NCBI GenBank assembly: GCA_004369045.1
Contig: ML213512.1
Location: 522,929-586,928, forward strand
Direction of reading: 5' to 3'
DNA length: 64,000 bases
Source: Heliocybe sulcata
Taxonomy: Eukaryota; Basidiomycota; Agaricomycetes; Gloeophyllales; Gloeophyllaceae
Made by a program: the position numbers and the translations under genes. Below, piece after piece: positions 42,422-55,127 of this stretch (position 1 is the stretch's first letter; each line of letters starts with the position of its first letter). The notes beneath the pieces are model-generated. The model did no database searches. It worked only from the letters and a program-made list of their open reading frames with translations, and had not been told where the DNA came from.

Positions 42422-43833
42422 ATGGCCGCCCTGACGGATCTCACAGGGAAGCTCACACAATTGTCCACATATCAATTCGCGGTCGGTCTTCACTGCGACC
42501 TGTGGAAGGCGGCGTTAGGCGATTCTGGGCAACTCGTGAGTGGCCACCTTTTTCTGAATATAGATCATGCATTTGATGCGTCCATATCACGGATAGGTTG
42601 TAGTCAAGGCAGTCAGGACATCGTGGAACAGCCCCGAGGACCTGTGTAAGGTGCAGAGGGTAAGCATTATGCGACCTTTCTGCCCTCTCATTGTACAATA
42701 ATACTTTGTGCATCAGAGGATCTTACGTGAAATCAAGGTCTTATCTGCGTTGGACCATCCCAACATTATCCCGTTTCTGGGTGTCACATATGGTTTCGGT
42801 AGAGCTGAGATTCCGTCGCCGGTCTGCCCGCTCTATGAGAGCGGGGATATCGTGCAATATCTGAAGAGGGAATCCTTACCCACTCGCGATCGCTTCAAAC
42901 TGGTAAGTGCTCTGCAGCGCGCTCGAATGACGCAGACTGTCCTGAACGACCCACTCCTAGATTTCGCAAGTTGCGGCAGGTCTATCCTACCTGCATCGGC
43001 GGGGTGTCGTGCATGGAGACATCAAAGGAGTGCGTGTAACGTCTTCGCGTAACCACGTTCTCGGACTCTGACGACGACGACGTACTCTTCGCGTCACGAT
43101 AGGCCAATATACTAATAGGCGAGAATGGGGCTCTACTATGCGACTTCGGGCTGTCCAGAATACTTGGTGCCGAGGGTTTCACAACTCAGGCTATAGGCGG
43201 AACTTGTCGGTGGATGGCGCCGGAGCTGCTATTGAATGATGACGACGAAACGCTCCCTCGGCTGACCATTTTCAGTGATGTCTGGGCTTTCGCCATGACT
43301 GTCCTTGAGGTTCGTGGTCCCTTATAATTAACCCCTCCATTAATCTCCAGCTTTCCGTTCAGATCATGACGGGTCGCCGGCCGTTTTCCGATAAATTGGC
43401 TGACGTAGCGGTTCTCTTGGCTGTTATCAATGGAGGACGGCCCTACCATCGTGACTACAGGGAGATTGATGATGGGACATGGACCATCCTCAGTCTCTGC
43501 TGGCAGCAGAAACCTCGCGAACGGCTCAGCATGAATATGCTAGGTCTCTTCTTCGACTTAGCAGCGTATATGAAGAGCCCGGACCAGGCGAAGAAGATGT
43601 GGGATGAAGCATCTAGAATATTAGAGTTGTCGCCGAAGGAGCAAGGCAACTCTGGTTCTCCGTATGGAGGTGTCAGCTATCCTTGCCAGTGGCCTCACTG
43701 TCAAGACTCCCTTCCCCATCTCGAATACCGCCAGAAGCATGAGGTTGAGCATGCGAGCTTGGTACCACACAGCACTACTCGATGGCCAGAACCTCGTAAA
43801 GTCGTCCGGGACGGCCATACGCCGGGAGCTTAA
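42422..43833 (+). CDS. TKL-type protein kinase with HGD catalytic loop (kinase 1)
   Basis: A multi-exon gene. The Gly-rich loop is weak, but the VVVK lysine is present, followed by ILREIKVLSALDHPNIIPFLG. The catalytic loop is HRRGVVHGDIKGANIL (Asp present, Gly in place of the usual Arg before it). The activation segment begins CDFGLSRI and ends GGTCRWMAPELL, then SDVWAFAMTVLEIMTGRRPF. HGD loops are typical of the expanded basidiomycete TKL kinase family, which resembles receptor-interacting and MLK-like kinases. A Cys/His-bearing tail (YPCQWPHCQDSLPHLEYRQKH) resembles a C2H2 finger. Start at 42422 is the first ATG in frame; an upstream exon is possible. Substrates are unknown. Confidence 0.82.
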
Positions 43834-44139
43834 TCTCACAGATGGGTCCTGAAGCCTCAGGAGCAGCGGGCGAGATTCTCCTTTATGTTCGGTCTTTCGG
43901 GACTGCAGGAGCTAGTATGTTATCGGCGTTGGAAGATTAAAGCGAAAGGCATGCCTGCATAGGCTCACCATACCGGAGCCAATGCCGCACGTACCCAGGC
44001 GCGACGGCCACGTATTCGGTGGGCTACCTGATCTTACGCTGTGTAAAACCGACAGAGATTACCAAGAGCATTGTCCACGCTTCGTGGCAGTATTCATACA
44101 AGCTCGACAATACAAGAGGCATTGGATAATGTCGGAGAT
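43834..44139. other. convergent intergenic region
   Basis: About 300 bp between the kinase 1 stop and the stop of the minus-strand hydrolase. Nothing supported. Confidence 0.45.
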
Positions 44140-47100
44140 CTACTGCGATGCAGACGGTCTATGCGCGCTCCAGGCTATTCGAAATTTGGACCACGCAGAC
44201 TTCGAAACGGATCTCCCCCTCTTCTCATTCTCACCAGTTTTTCGACCTCTGGTATCATCCTCGGCCTTCTCCTTCTCCTTCCCTTTATCCGCATCCCTAT
44301 CCGGCGTTATCGTTAAGAAATTGACCATGACGTTCCAAAGGTTATTGCCGCTCATCGATTTCTCCTCCGGCAGCACGCTCTGGTCGGCGATCTTCGCCAA
44401 CTCTCTGGCGTCCTCCGTATCCCGCCTGGACACGATGCTACTTGGTGGAGGATGCTCATCAGCATCCAATGCCCAAGCCCAGCTCCAACTACCAGAGGCT
44501 GCCATGAGGCCTTCCTTCACGCCCTTTCTCTCCCTACTCTTGCTTCTGCTCTTAACTTTGACCTTGGGATCGCTACTGTCATCGTCCTGGTTGAGGTACA
44601 TTTGTAGCTGGGTAATATTTCGCACAGTATCTTTTTTCGACCTCTCTAGGTTACGCTTGCGTTGCTTGGCGATGGTCTTCTTTGTATGCGCGAATTTCTG
44701 GTCAAAATACCGCAGACCGTCAAGATATCGTCGAGCTGCGAGCTCGTTGATATTGCCAATGATGTCCACCGGGACTTGCAAAGCAGGAAGGTCGCTTTCC
44801 GGCTCTAAGGGCCGGACAGTACCTTGTGTGGACACGCGTTCACGAATCATATTATCCTGGAACGAAAGCTAGAGAGTAACGATGAGTCCTGAGCTCTAGT
44901 TCATTCTTTGCAGCTGAACATACCGTTGGCTCGAGGTACACTGTCGGGTCACCAGCCATTCGCACATTCGCAGTTCGTATACTGCGGTCCGATGCTGACC
45001 GGGCCCAGAACCGGGGACCAGCGACATCAACGGACCCATTGTTCCTGCCTTGATCAGCTGGCGCTGACTGCGGCACCTCGACAACTGTACCATCTTCGTT
45101 GACATGTTGTTCACCATGGGTCGGCCTTCGACGCATGCCACTGGCTGCTCGAGCGATCTTCACGGACAGTGACCTTTTCTTGGTAGGCTGTCTGCTTGGT
45201 GATGAGCTCCCCTCCGTGAATCTACTAGCGCGAGGTGAACCATGTGAGGTGTGAGGCCGGCGAGGACTTGTGGGCGTATTTTCTGGAGACGTGGTCCTGG
45301 TCAAGCGAAAGGACTCCCCGGACTGTATGACGTCCATCCGCGGCGATTGCTGCGATGCGAATGACCTCGCGGCAAGAGGTTCTGGGGAGCTTGGGGTGTC
45401 GCCGAGAACACCAGTAGCATACTTGCAAAATGCCGCAATCGCTCTGTAGCAGTACTTGGCAGGTGTTGTAAATGCGAACAGCGTAGGTAACACATGGGCG
45501 GCATCTGTCCGAACAGATGTCCTTGTTAGCTTACGGCGCAACATCCTGAGTAGCGAGGGGGATGTATCACCATCGTAAACCTGCAAATGCACCTTGGTTG
45601 GGCCGTAACAACTTTCAATACCTTCCAGAGCGGGGTACAGACGTCTCGTCTCTTCTTTAATAGGGAAGCGGTCAGGATCTGCGGCCTTGTGGGCACTAAG
45701 GTACAATGAATATCATTGTTGAAAAGAGATGAGTGGGGATAAGTCAAGCTTACGTGTATATTATTTCGTCTCGCAAGACCTCCTTGTCGCTTGCTATAAT
45801 AAATAACGGCGGAAGGCCGCCAAGATATCCTAAGGCGGGACTAGATAGGAAGGTCAGCGAAGCCAGTACGATCAGACTTCACACTAACCTAACCAATGGG
45901 TGCGGTAATAAATTATTTGTAGTATATAGGTGTACTTGCTCTTCAATCACGAGTTCCTCCCCGGACTCCGTCGTAATCCTGATTGTCTGTCCTTCGGGTG
46001 CACCAGGAGCAGGCAGTGACGTCGTCGAACCAACACGGACGGGCTTGCCAGAGCTGTCCTTGACATTGTACGTAGTAGACGTCGTATCTTCAGTCGTCTG
46101 CGTGCTGGTCTGAAGGTCCTTCGGGTCTGCGACTTCGCTGCTACGCGTACTGCGCACCTGCCCGTTGGTGTCCAGGCGGACGACAGAGCGAATGCGTGAT
46201 CGGAGCGTTTCGTGCACACGGTTTGTGACCTCCTCCGGAGGGGGCGGCCACAACGTGCTGGGCTTGTGGAAGGACAGACCGTATTTGGGCATGACATCCT
46301 GCAGGCGGTCAAGTCAGTATGCGTCAAAGCATGAGTCAAATCAGAATACATACAGTATCTGTATTCGTATGGATACTTGGGAAGGAATGCGTCATATCAC
46401 ACCAGGGGGAAACCAGCACGGCTCCAGCAGGCATAGGAAGACCTGAGTCACGGATTGCTTGCAGGAGGGCGAGGGTTAAACCACCGCCTGCGGAGTCACC
46501 GCCCACCACGATGTGTGCGGGTAAGACGGGGATGTGTGCTGCATCCTCTGGTGGTTGGATTAGATACAGATCTGCATGGCAGCATCACTCTTGAATCAAT
46601 GCGAGTCAGGCGTGCCGGAGAAGTACTTACATGCGGCTAAAGCATCATGTAATGCGCATGGGAATGGGTACTGAGGTGCAAGCCGATAGTTCACGGCTGC
46701 AAAGGGTCAGCGCTCGCGGTAAATGGGCGGAGTCATTAACATACTGAAGATGCGTCCATTGATTTTGCGGGCATAACGCTGTATACTATACCTACGGACT
46801 CCAGTGAGTAATCAGTGATCGGCAGGAGCTGTGCTGCCATACCTTTCCTGATCGACACTTCCGAAGTAGTATCCACCTTTTGGAGCATAATTCAGTGGGA
46901 GTAGTAGACAATGTAAGCGATATGATATACCGCCGTGGAACCATAGAATACAGCGCATCGCATCCATGTCCGGGTCATATTTGTCATCGTCTTCAGAACT
47001 CTCTGATTCGTTCGAAGGCGGATCAATTTGATTCTCCTTAGGCGAGCCATTCGCCTTCTCCTGCTGAGCTTTCTGATAAGCCTTATGGCGCTTCTTGGCT

Positions 47101-47687
47101 TCCTGCCAGTCTTTCTTCGCTACGATCCACTCGCAGTTTACTCTGCATATAGCATATAAGTATGGTTCCATGGGAGATGAAAGGTCGCGTGCACCCTTTC
47201 ACACCACGGACTTGCCACCACTTCGTTCCTCCAACTACCCGTTTGGCAACATCCTCCCCGCCAAGAGCCTTGATGAGATGGGTAGCGGCCTCCTCACAGG
47301 TGGACATGGGGACTAGGAGTCGGACGACGCGAACCCATGGTGGGGACGGTGTACGTGTGTTGGAGAAACTCTGCAACTCTTCAACGGTGTGTCTGGTGCA
47401 TGTTAGACTAGTAATAATGTCGTCCGAGTCCAAGACCTACTTGGAGGCTGCATCAAGGAACTCCTGTAGCCTCAGTGAGATCTTCCATATGACGCTTGAC
47501 GTGCAACACCACGCACCTTTACAATGTTGAATGCCTGATCGTACAACAGTTCCTCCTTTCTCAAATTCACGACTTCACTGTTGTCCTTATCCCTCACAAT
47601 ACCTTCGAAGTAGTGCTTCACTAGAGTTTCTAAGACGAGCGGACCGAGTTTCAGGCCGGCCTTGCCTGTCAGCGCGTTCATAGGCAT
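44140..47687 (-). CDS. large hormone-sensitive-lipase-type alpha/beta hydrolase
   Basis: A multi-exon gene of roughly 1000 residues starting MPMNALTGKAGLKLGPLVLE. The oxyanion motif HGGG is restored across an intron (WFHGG then GYYFGS). The nucleophile elbow is GGDSAGGGL, the acid is in IIASDKEVLRDE and the base His is in DDAAHVLPT, so the HSL triad is complete. Long charged inserts interrupt the catalytic domain. After it comes a 350-residue basic Ser/Pro/Arg-rich tail (SPRRPHTSHGSPRAS, KKRSLSVKIARA) and a helical C-terminus. The likely reaction is ester hydrolysis of acylglycerols or sterol esters. The tail could anchor it to lipid droplets or hold phosphosites, as inference. Confidence 0.85.
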
Positions 47688-48406
47688 AACGTCAGGAGTA
47701 GCAGCTCAGGGTATTCGCCAGAAATTAACAAATTAATAGCATCGTCGCGGGCACCGTCGATGATGGTGGTGAAACAAGATTAAGCCAAGATTTCATAGGA
47801 TCGCTTATAGAACGCGGAGTGTGAGCCCGCCGGCGTCAAGGTCGGCTCCTTGCCCCGCACAGCTTGCCGCTCACCATTCTCAGGTTCTTGATGCGAGTTC
47901 TTGAATCTTGATGCGAGCTCGACGCAGATCAAAATGATACTTGCTTTGTAGCCGAGACCCGCTCAGCGAGCAAGGCTCAGTACGTCCGTTGACCTCAATA
48001 ATGTCGACTCGGAGGTGAGTAGTAAGGGTTGTCTCTTGTATAAAAACCCATGTGGCTCGAGTTCTTACAAGTATCATATCAGAAGTCAATTAATCATAGT
48101 GTGCCTCTGCCACGCCTAGTCAGACAGGCAACAGAAGGCATCGCAGCAGGTTGTGCCTCCTGGCGAACGATTCTGTGTCACAACCGGCAAGCCACCTCGG
48201 GTTCCGATCGCGAAGAATATGCATGTGAGACGCAGCCCTGAATAGAATCAACACTAGAGTGGAGAACGGAGGATACTATCGCTCGTGCCAGCCATTGTCC
48301 GCGGGTATTAACCGCTATATCACGGGCATGTGGAACTGGTTCCAGACGTCGTATAACATGTGAGGCGCCTCCCTCTTAGTCTACCTAGCTTTTTCCGTTC
48401 AGCGAC
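47688..48406. other. divergent intergenic region, hydrolase / kinase 2
   Basis: About 720 bp between divergent starts. It includes a 12-base direct repeat listed separately. No gene is supported. Confidence 0.45.
47886..47917. repeat. 20-bp-period direct repeat
   Basis: TCTTGATGCGAG occurs at 47886-47897 and again at 47906-47917. It is a simple local duplication about 200 bp upstream of the hydrolase start. Confidence 0.7.
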
Positions 48407-50239
48407 ATGCCGGAAGGAAATATAGGAGACCTGTCCAGCCAGGTCCGTCCAATTGACTGCTATCCATTCGCATGCGGTGGCTTTGCCGACATCTGGAAAG
48501 CCGAGTATCAAGCTAAAAACGACTCGACGCCAGTTCTGGTGAGTGCCACTATCCCGTGGCGAAGATTGCTTAACTGACATTGCGAAGATGGCAGTGAAAG
48601 CTCTGAGGCTTACTTTTCACAGACATGATCCAGCAGAAGAAGTCTTCCGGAAGGTCAGATTCTAGGCTGTGCCAGCTTTATGTGGAACTGGCTCAGCTAA
48701 CTTTGCATAGAGGTTTGACCGAGAGGCTCGAGTGTGGGCAAAATTGCAGCACGCTCCCATTACGCCTTTCTCTGGCGTGTGCCATAGTTTTGTGTCCACT
48801 GGACTGCCCGCTCTAGTCTCTCCATTCTATACCAACGGCAGTATTTCAACGTATCTTCGCAACCATCCGGGCACGGACCGGTTGCAACTGGTAGGTCAAC
48901 CACAGTCTCGTCGAGGAAAAGCTTATACGCCGCTGCTTTCAGAACACCGTCGTTCTTGCATTCGAACAGCAATGTATGCGCGTTCGCACTCGATATGTAA
49001 GTGCACATAGTCAAATCGGACTACCGGCTGCCGGACGCTGGCTGACCATGCCAACATGGAATAGCTGGCGAGACATCGCTCATCTACGAAGCCAGGTTCC
49101 TAGTGTGTTTTGACTGCAACGCGCATTCATGGCTGTTCGAGCCCGGACAGCGGTGGCATGACTGCAGCTGTGCCATTAATATAATATGGTGCAATAGGTC
49201 GCGGAAACCGCAGACGGATTGACCTATCTTCATAACGCGCATGTAGTCCACGGAGATCTCAAATCGGTGAGTTCTACGTACTCTCTATCTTACCCTACCT
49301 AACCAAGCTCGGCAGAATAATATACTGGTCAACGACGAAGGCCATGCAACATTATGTGACTTCGGATTATCGCGCGTGCTGGAGAGCAGTGGATTCACAA
49401 CGAAGTCGGCTGGGGGAAACTGCCGTTGGATGGCGCCAGAGCTACTGTTTCCAGATGATGAGGCTCCTCTGACGGTCGACATCGAGGAAAACAGCGACTC
49501 TTTCACAGCCAGCGCCGAGAACTCTTCTAGCCGCGACGCTCCACGCGTCACTCCAGCATCCGACGTTTGGGCGTTTGGGATGACTGTGCTGGAGATCCTG
49601 ACTGGACGTTTTCCATTCGCCCACTTGAGGGCAGACGTGGGAGTCATCCTCTACGTGGCGAAGGGTGGACTACCGCTGCACGGGGACTACCAGGAGATAT
49701 CCTCTGAGGTTTGGCACGTCATCCGGCACTGCTGGAATCAAGACCCTTCAGAGAGGCCACCTACGGAGACGCTGTTGCGCTTCTTCGAAGCCGCTTGTGC
49801 GAGCGGCTCGCACTTCGCTGATAACAAGCTCGCCATGCAATCTATGTGCGATCAGGGATGCGCGTATGAGGCGCATATAGGCTCTACAACCACCCCTCCT
49901 TGTCCCGATGAGCGGCAGATGGATTCAGTACAGAAGGATCCCTCCAGTAATACCGAAGCCACCTCTATATCACCACCTCATTCCTCTTCGGCTGGGTCAC
50001 AAAACACAGACACATCACGTTCCCTGCTGCCCCTGCCTACCGACTCTTCCCCTCACCCTCACTGCACGTGCAATACAACCTCCTGCGCGTGTCTTCCGCT
50101 CCTCAAGCAAACACGTGCAGGTCGACGCCGCCAGTCCTTGCAGATTGCTCGTAGAAAAGCTTCTCAATGCTTTTGTCTTCTACGCACCCTGGCGAACAGA
50201 TTCATTATTCTTGTTCACCTCAGAATTGAAACGGTCTGA
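48407..50239 (+). CDS. TKL-type protein kinase with HGD catalytic loop (kinase 2)
   Basis: A multi-exon gene starting MPEGNIGDLSSQVRPIDCYP. The Gly-rich loop is ACGGFADIWKAEY, the lysine is in VLMAVKALRL, the catalytic loop is HNAHVVHGDLKSNNIL, the activation segment CDFGLSRVL to GGNCRWMAPELL, then SDVWAFGMTVLEILTGRFPF. Two intron positions, before the catalytic-loop helix and just after HGD[IL]K, match kinase 1, so the two are paralogues. One of these introns is unusually long here (48891-49197, 307 bp). The C-terminal 150 residues are Ser/Pro/Thr-rich and Cys-bearing (HCTCNTTSCACLPLL) and look like a disordered tail. Confidence 0.85.
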
Positions 50240-50863
50240 ATCGGTCCCACGTCGTTCGGCATGGCATCGTTGTGGTGATCCCCATTCCCATTGCTACTGC
50301 AGCTGGCCTGCCGACACGAGGTCGTGCCACTGGTAGCGTTCCGGAAACTGTCTTGTACCATCTCGCCAAGGAGACTCTTCCTCGTTGGTCACTATTTAAT
50401 CAGCAAGGTATCTGCTTTGCCCACTTTCGATCTCGGTCGGTCTCATCTCTCTGGACAATATCATCACCATTGTCGTGTCCGCTGTCGCGATGAGACGAGC
50501 GAGACCCGCTTCTATCAGATGATTTAGGCAGTCAGGGGGACCGAGAGCCTCGAGGACGGTCATGGATTCGGCGTTATAGTGGTATGATTCATCGTACGAG
50601 ATTGCAGGTAATATTCCACCAAGTTGTCGCACTGCCGCAGTTTCTAGCTTCGGAAGCGATTGCGCAAGGCGTCGTGATCCCGACGAGGGGGTGAGCTTGT
50701 GGTAGGGATTGCGTGCGTTCCGATTTCAAAGTCGACAGCTTTGCAACGTTCTAGGTGACATGAAGGCGACGTGAGCCTCCTGACATTTGTTATCTAAGGT
50801 ACAACAACAGTACACTTCTCGAGTCCAATCTCTACAATTCTATCTCGGCTATGTTACACTCCG
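50240..50863. other. convergent intergenic region
   Basis: About 620 bp between the kinase 2 stop and the formate dehydrogenase stop. Nothing supported. Confidence 0.45.
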
Positions 50864-52403
50864 CTACTTGCGCTGGCCATCTGCAGACACGCGAATCAGC
50901 AATAACTCTACCGCAATAGGAGACGCGAATACTCACAAGCCGTGCTCTCGTACTTGCCCAACCCAACAATAATGTTCGCCGGATCCTGGGACTTACCCTG
51001 GAAGTAATTCTCAAGGATACTCCTCACACCATTCGCGTATCTCTTCTGCGCATCGAGCGTCGTACCAGAGTAGTGAGGCACCATGCCGTTGCCACCACCA
51101 AGGGGGTTCTTCATCGTGCGCCATGGGTGGTCCTTGGGTGCTGGCTGCACGTTCCACACGTCACCCGCATAGCCGTTCAATTGGCCGCTCTTGACGGCCT
51201 CGGCGACGGCGTCCTTGTCGCAGATGGCGCCACGGGCGGTGTTGACGAGCCATGCGCCCTTCTTGAAGTGCTTCAAGAGGTCGGCGTTGACGAGGCCGCG
51301 TGTGCCCTCGTGCAGGGGTGTGTTGACGGTTACAACGTCGCACTGCGAGACGAACTCCTTCAGGTCCTCGACACGGCGGGCGTTGACCTCCTTGGCAGCG
51401 TCTGAGACATGAAGGTCAGCGGTGCAGCGTGGTCTTTCAGGAAAACAACTAACGGTCAGGAAGAGTGGTGTAGTCGTAGTACAGAAGCTCCTTCGGGGCG
51501 AAGGGAACAAGACGCTGCAGGACACGGAAACCGATGCGGCCGGCACCGATCGTACCAACGACCTTATCCTCGAGATCGTAAGCATTTCGAGCAACCTCGG
51601 ATACCTTCCAGTCACCGCGCTCAATCATCTGCACAGAACTAAGAGTCAGTTTATATTCAAAGAGAAAGATGAGGATACGAGTACCTCATGCGCGGGAACG
51701 AAGTTTCGGACGAGAAGGAGAATCGACATCACCACGTGCTCAGCGACTGAGACGACGTTCGAGCCAGTGACCTCGAGCACTTGGATCTTATTCTCAACTG
51801 CGGCGTTTAAGTCGACATGGTCGGAGCCGACACCAGCAGTGACACAAAGCTTCAGGTTCTTCGCCTATACACCAGTCATCAAGCAAAGCACGAATACAGG
51901 TGGCGTATTGCTGACCGATTCCATGATCTCCCTGGTCAAGTAACCAGGATGGAAAGGCGTCGTGATCAGAACCTCGGCCTGATGTCTCTGTGAGTCTCGT
52001 GCGCTGCCAAGTCTCTGTAAGTCGCTTACATCCTTGATCTCCTTCTGGAATACACTGTTTGGGCCTTCCTTATCGCTGGAGACAACGTACTCGTGCCCTT
52101 GCGACTTCAACCATTCGGAGAGACCGAGCTTGGAGAATATGAAGTGAGACGTACGCCTCTCTGATCATTGTATCAACCTAGTTCACCTTATTCTCCGTAG
52201 TTCCAAGTAGGCGAGGCTCCTGCTCAGCTGCCTTTCCACCATCGTACAAGATGGCAAGAATCTAAGTTGCTGCTATCAGTTACTGCGCTCTTCCCATAGT
52301 TACGCTCAGCTGCTCGTCATACCTTCATGTCCCGCTTCGCCGTCGTCGAGAACGGCGACTTTCTCGTCGCGGCAGCGATGGGTCGGGCAGCTGAGCGCAA
52401 CAT
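50864..52403 (-). CDS. FDH1: NAD-dependent formate dehydrogenase, mitochondrial type
   Basis: A multi-exon gene. The N-terminus [25 protein letters not shown] is a mitochondrial presequence, followed by [11 protein letters not shown]. The NAD-binding fold has [16 protein letters not shown], then [13 protein letters not shown], the catalytic-region Arg in [13 protein letters not shown], and the active-site His in [15 protein letters not shown]. The last exon restores the family C-terminus KYESTAYGQRK with a stop at 50864-50866. It oxidises formate to CO2 with NAD reduction. In wood-rot fungi it is tied to oxalate decarboxylation and to methanol released from pectin or lignin. Confidence 0.95.
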
Positions 52404-52477
52404 ATTGCTGAAAGTTGCTAAGGGCGGTTACGACGAACGGGATGGTATTATGGCAAAGCATCGGAACGTCGGGGAGC

Positions 52478-52488
52478 CTTTTATATCT
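52478..52488 (-). promoter_or_regulatory. TATA box of formate dehydrogenase gene
   Basis: The minus strand reads GATATAAAAGG about 75 bp upstream of the ATG at 52403, a canonical TATA position and sequence, consistent with inducible high-level expression. Confidence 0.6.
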
Positions 52489-52629
52489 GCAAGTATCTCT
52501 TCACTTCAGCCACACTCTGCTGCTTCTGACCAACCTGTGACGTAGATAACCGAATCACCTCGCCGGCAAATTAGATCTAGGAGAGCAAAAATAGCTCCGA
52601 ATCTCCCGTGGCCGAAAGCACCGGAGGGA

Positions 52630-53370
52630 ACCGAATATACGTGATCGCTGTAAATGCCGACCTAAATTGAGATGTGGGCTTTGATATATAATATTCACCG
52701 GAAATGGCAGGTTATTTTTTATATATGTTATATTGTGTATAGGAATTTATATATATGAAATACATACGAAGCCACACTATGTTGGAATATGTTGAAGTAA
52801 ATTATAAATATTGTCCGATGTGTAGTTATAAGTATAATTCTTATTTGTATTGAGGTTTTTGATCGACAACAATTTCGAATATTTCATTGCACTGGGATTA
52901 TCGCCCATATCTGGTATATCTTCCGAGATATCCTTGATGTGTGGAATTTCAAATTTACTTCAGGATACCCCAACAGACCCGAATGGGAACCCATATATGG
53001 AATATATCGCCATGACAAATGTTGGTCCCCGGTTTCGTTTTGACATTTGTCCCACTGGTGCTGGAAGAAATATTAGCCATCATCATTTCGAAGCAGAAAA
53101 TTTGAAATGCCCAACAAACTTCTACTGTATATGGATATGTTTTACTATATATGTAATACAGCCAGAACTACGTGAGAAGCTAATATTTAAAATTTTTACT
53201 TTCTGCCATAGCTTCGGCCAAATATGAGATCACCATTCACCTTAACCTTTGCACGTGAATAACAAATATGCCTTGCAAGTCATAGAATCACACAAATTGT
53301 AGATATATGTTCTCATTTTAACGATATGTGATATATCAAATAGATAATCATGTATCCAATTGCACGGATA
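52630..53370. other. AT-rich island
   Basis: About 740 bp of markedly AT-rich DNA between normal-composition flanks, directly upstream of formate dehydrogenase. It may be a degraded insertion, a mitochondrial DNA fragment or a local methylation-driven decay product. Its nature is unproven. Confidence 0.6.
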
Positions 53371-55017
53371 TTTCAACCGTGACTTCCCGATATTGGGCCA
53401 CATTTACAGGGCAGTCATATATTCGGTTACTGGAAGTGAAGCTGAGCTCGGCCCGGACCCGGCCGTCAGAGGCTGTCAGAGGTGCCTGCTTTTAATGCCA
53501 CTTGTCTGCAACGATCCGTCAGCGTCGAGGACAGCGTCGCCCGGGCACTACGGCTCCAGCGTTTGTTCTTCTAAAGCTTCCGTCGCACGGCATCCGCACC
53601 ACGGGACATTGATATTTCATTTTGCAGTGTTATGCGCAGCCGGCACACCTAGGATCAATCATCAAGTGACATGCATTCTGGGATCTGGGAACAGGCGACA
53701 TGACCTTTGTTCAGGCGGTAGGCGGTAGCAAGAAGACGGCGGAGATATATCCAAGAGAGAGGTTCGTGTATCTGAGGAGGCATCCTCCTACCCGTCCTTC
53801 CATTGATGTTCGTCATCATTGGCTTCCGGTTTATCTTTCATGCCAGTCTCTCGCGACCGGAGACAGGTCTCAAGGATGTAGGTCGGTACTACTCATAGCG
53901 TGTTCATAGCTACACCTTGCGTTCCCGCACCTGGGAGTAGTGTATGAAACTGTATGAAAGCCGCGCATTGCCCATGCGAGTCGCGTGCTGTTCCACACTC
54001 ATCGAAGCACAATCCACCCGGATGAAGTAGAGTGCACAATGTCACTGCGGAGACGCGTGCATGAAACTCTGGGAGATCATGCAGGCGCCACATCGACACT
54101 GACGCGATACAGTACCTTGCAGAATCCCTCTTGCTATTCCGGAACCCACAAGGAAAGCATCAGGTCGGGCGTCCGCATTAGAACCCACTCGGATGACAAT
54201 CTATCCTTCAGGAAGCTGCGGGGAGGACACTGCGCATCCTCAGTGCCTCACCAACGAGCAAGGTACGAACGACGCGAGCCCCTACGTCTGTCGCGTGTTG
54301 CCTAGGCCACAAGGGACATGGAAAGTATATCCGAATCAGAGATTGGACTACAGACTTCAACATTCACTCACGTGTGCGAGCCAGATATCAATTGCTCCCG
54401 GACTGGTGAGTATGGTATCCCGTGTACGAAGCATTTACCATGCACGACGCGATATTATGCACTTACAAAGCCCAGAAAGTCAAAACGTCGGAGAGGCGCT
54501 ATCCAAGAGGCTGTTTGGGAGGGACCAAGTCTGACTGGGCGAAGGGTCTGTTCAAGAATAAGGACGGCTGCTAAGCAGACGGCAGATTGACATAAACTAA
54601 GGCCCAGGTGAGCGCGATCAGAGTCGTTACCTCGTCCAAATTGTATCCAAATAGAAGAACGATTTGGCGCCTACTGCTGGATATTCCTCCTAGCAAAGGT
54701 TCAGCCACGGCTGAGCAATACCACGTTATGCGGAGAGCTTGCGACCATTTCGCGCGCTTTTGTTCAGAGACGATCTCGATGCCAGCAAGTCCGGGAGCAG
54801 CAATAAGCCATATGATATTCTAATGAAGAGCGTCAGTAACAGCCTTGGCAAGGAGCCTGGGTACAGCTGCTGACTTTGATAAGGAGGAGAAGCACCATCA
54901 TGACTAACGTCCGCGGATCGCGAGGCCTGCGCAGCAGTGGGTTCAAGCATCGGAGGGGCAAGCATAACACCTACTCGGGTCGAAGCCGGGTTCTTTTAGC
55001 CATCGGCATGTGGCAGT

Positions 55018-55127
55018 ATATAGGCTTCAAAATCCCAAGCCCGGTCATCTGGGCATGTAGAAGGTTAGCGATTGCACTGCGTCCATGGCCATTGGCTCTC
55101 CTGATCGAGTCATCGAAGCCTATATAG
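55018..55127. repeat. exact 12-bp inverted repeat, 86-bp spacer
   Basis: TATATAGGCTTC at 55018-55029 and its reverse complement GAAGCCTATATA at 55116-55127. The arms include TATA-like cores and lie 110-220 bp upstream of the monooxygenase start, so they could be promoter parts or a small foldback relic. Confidence 0.7.
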
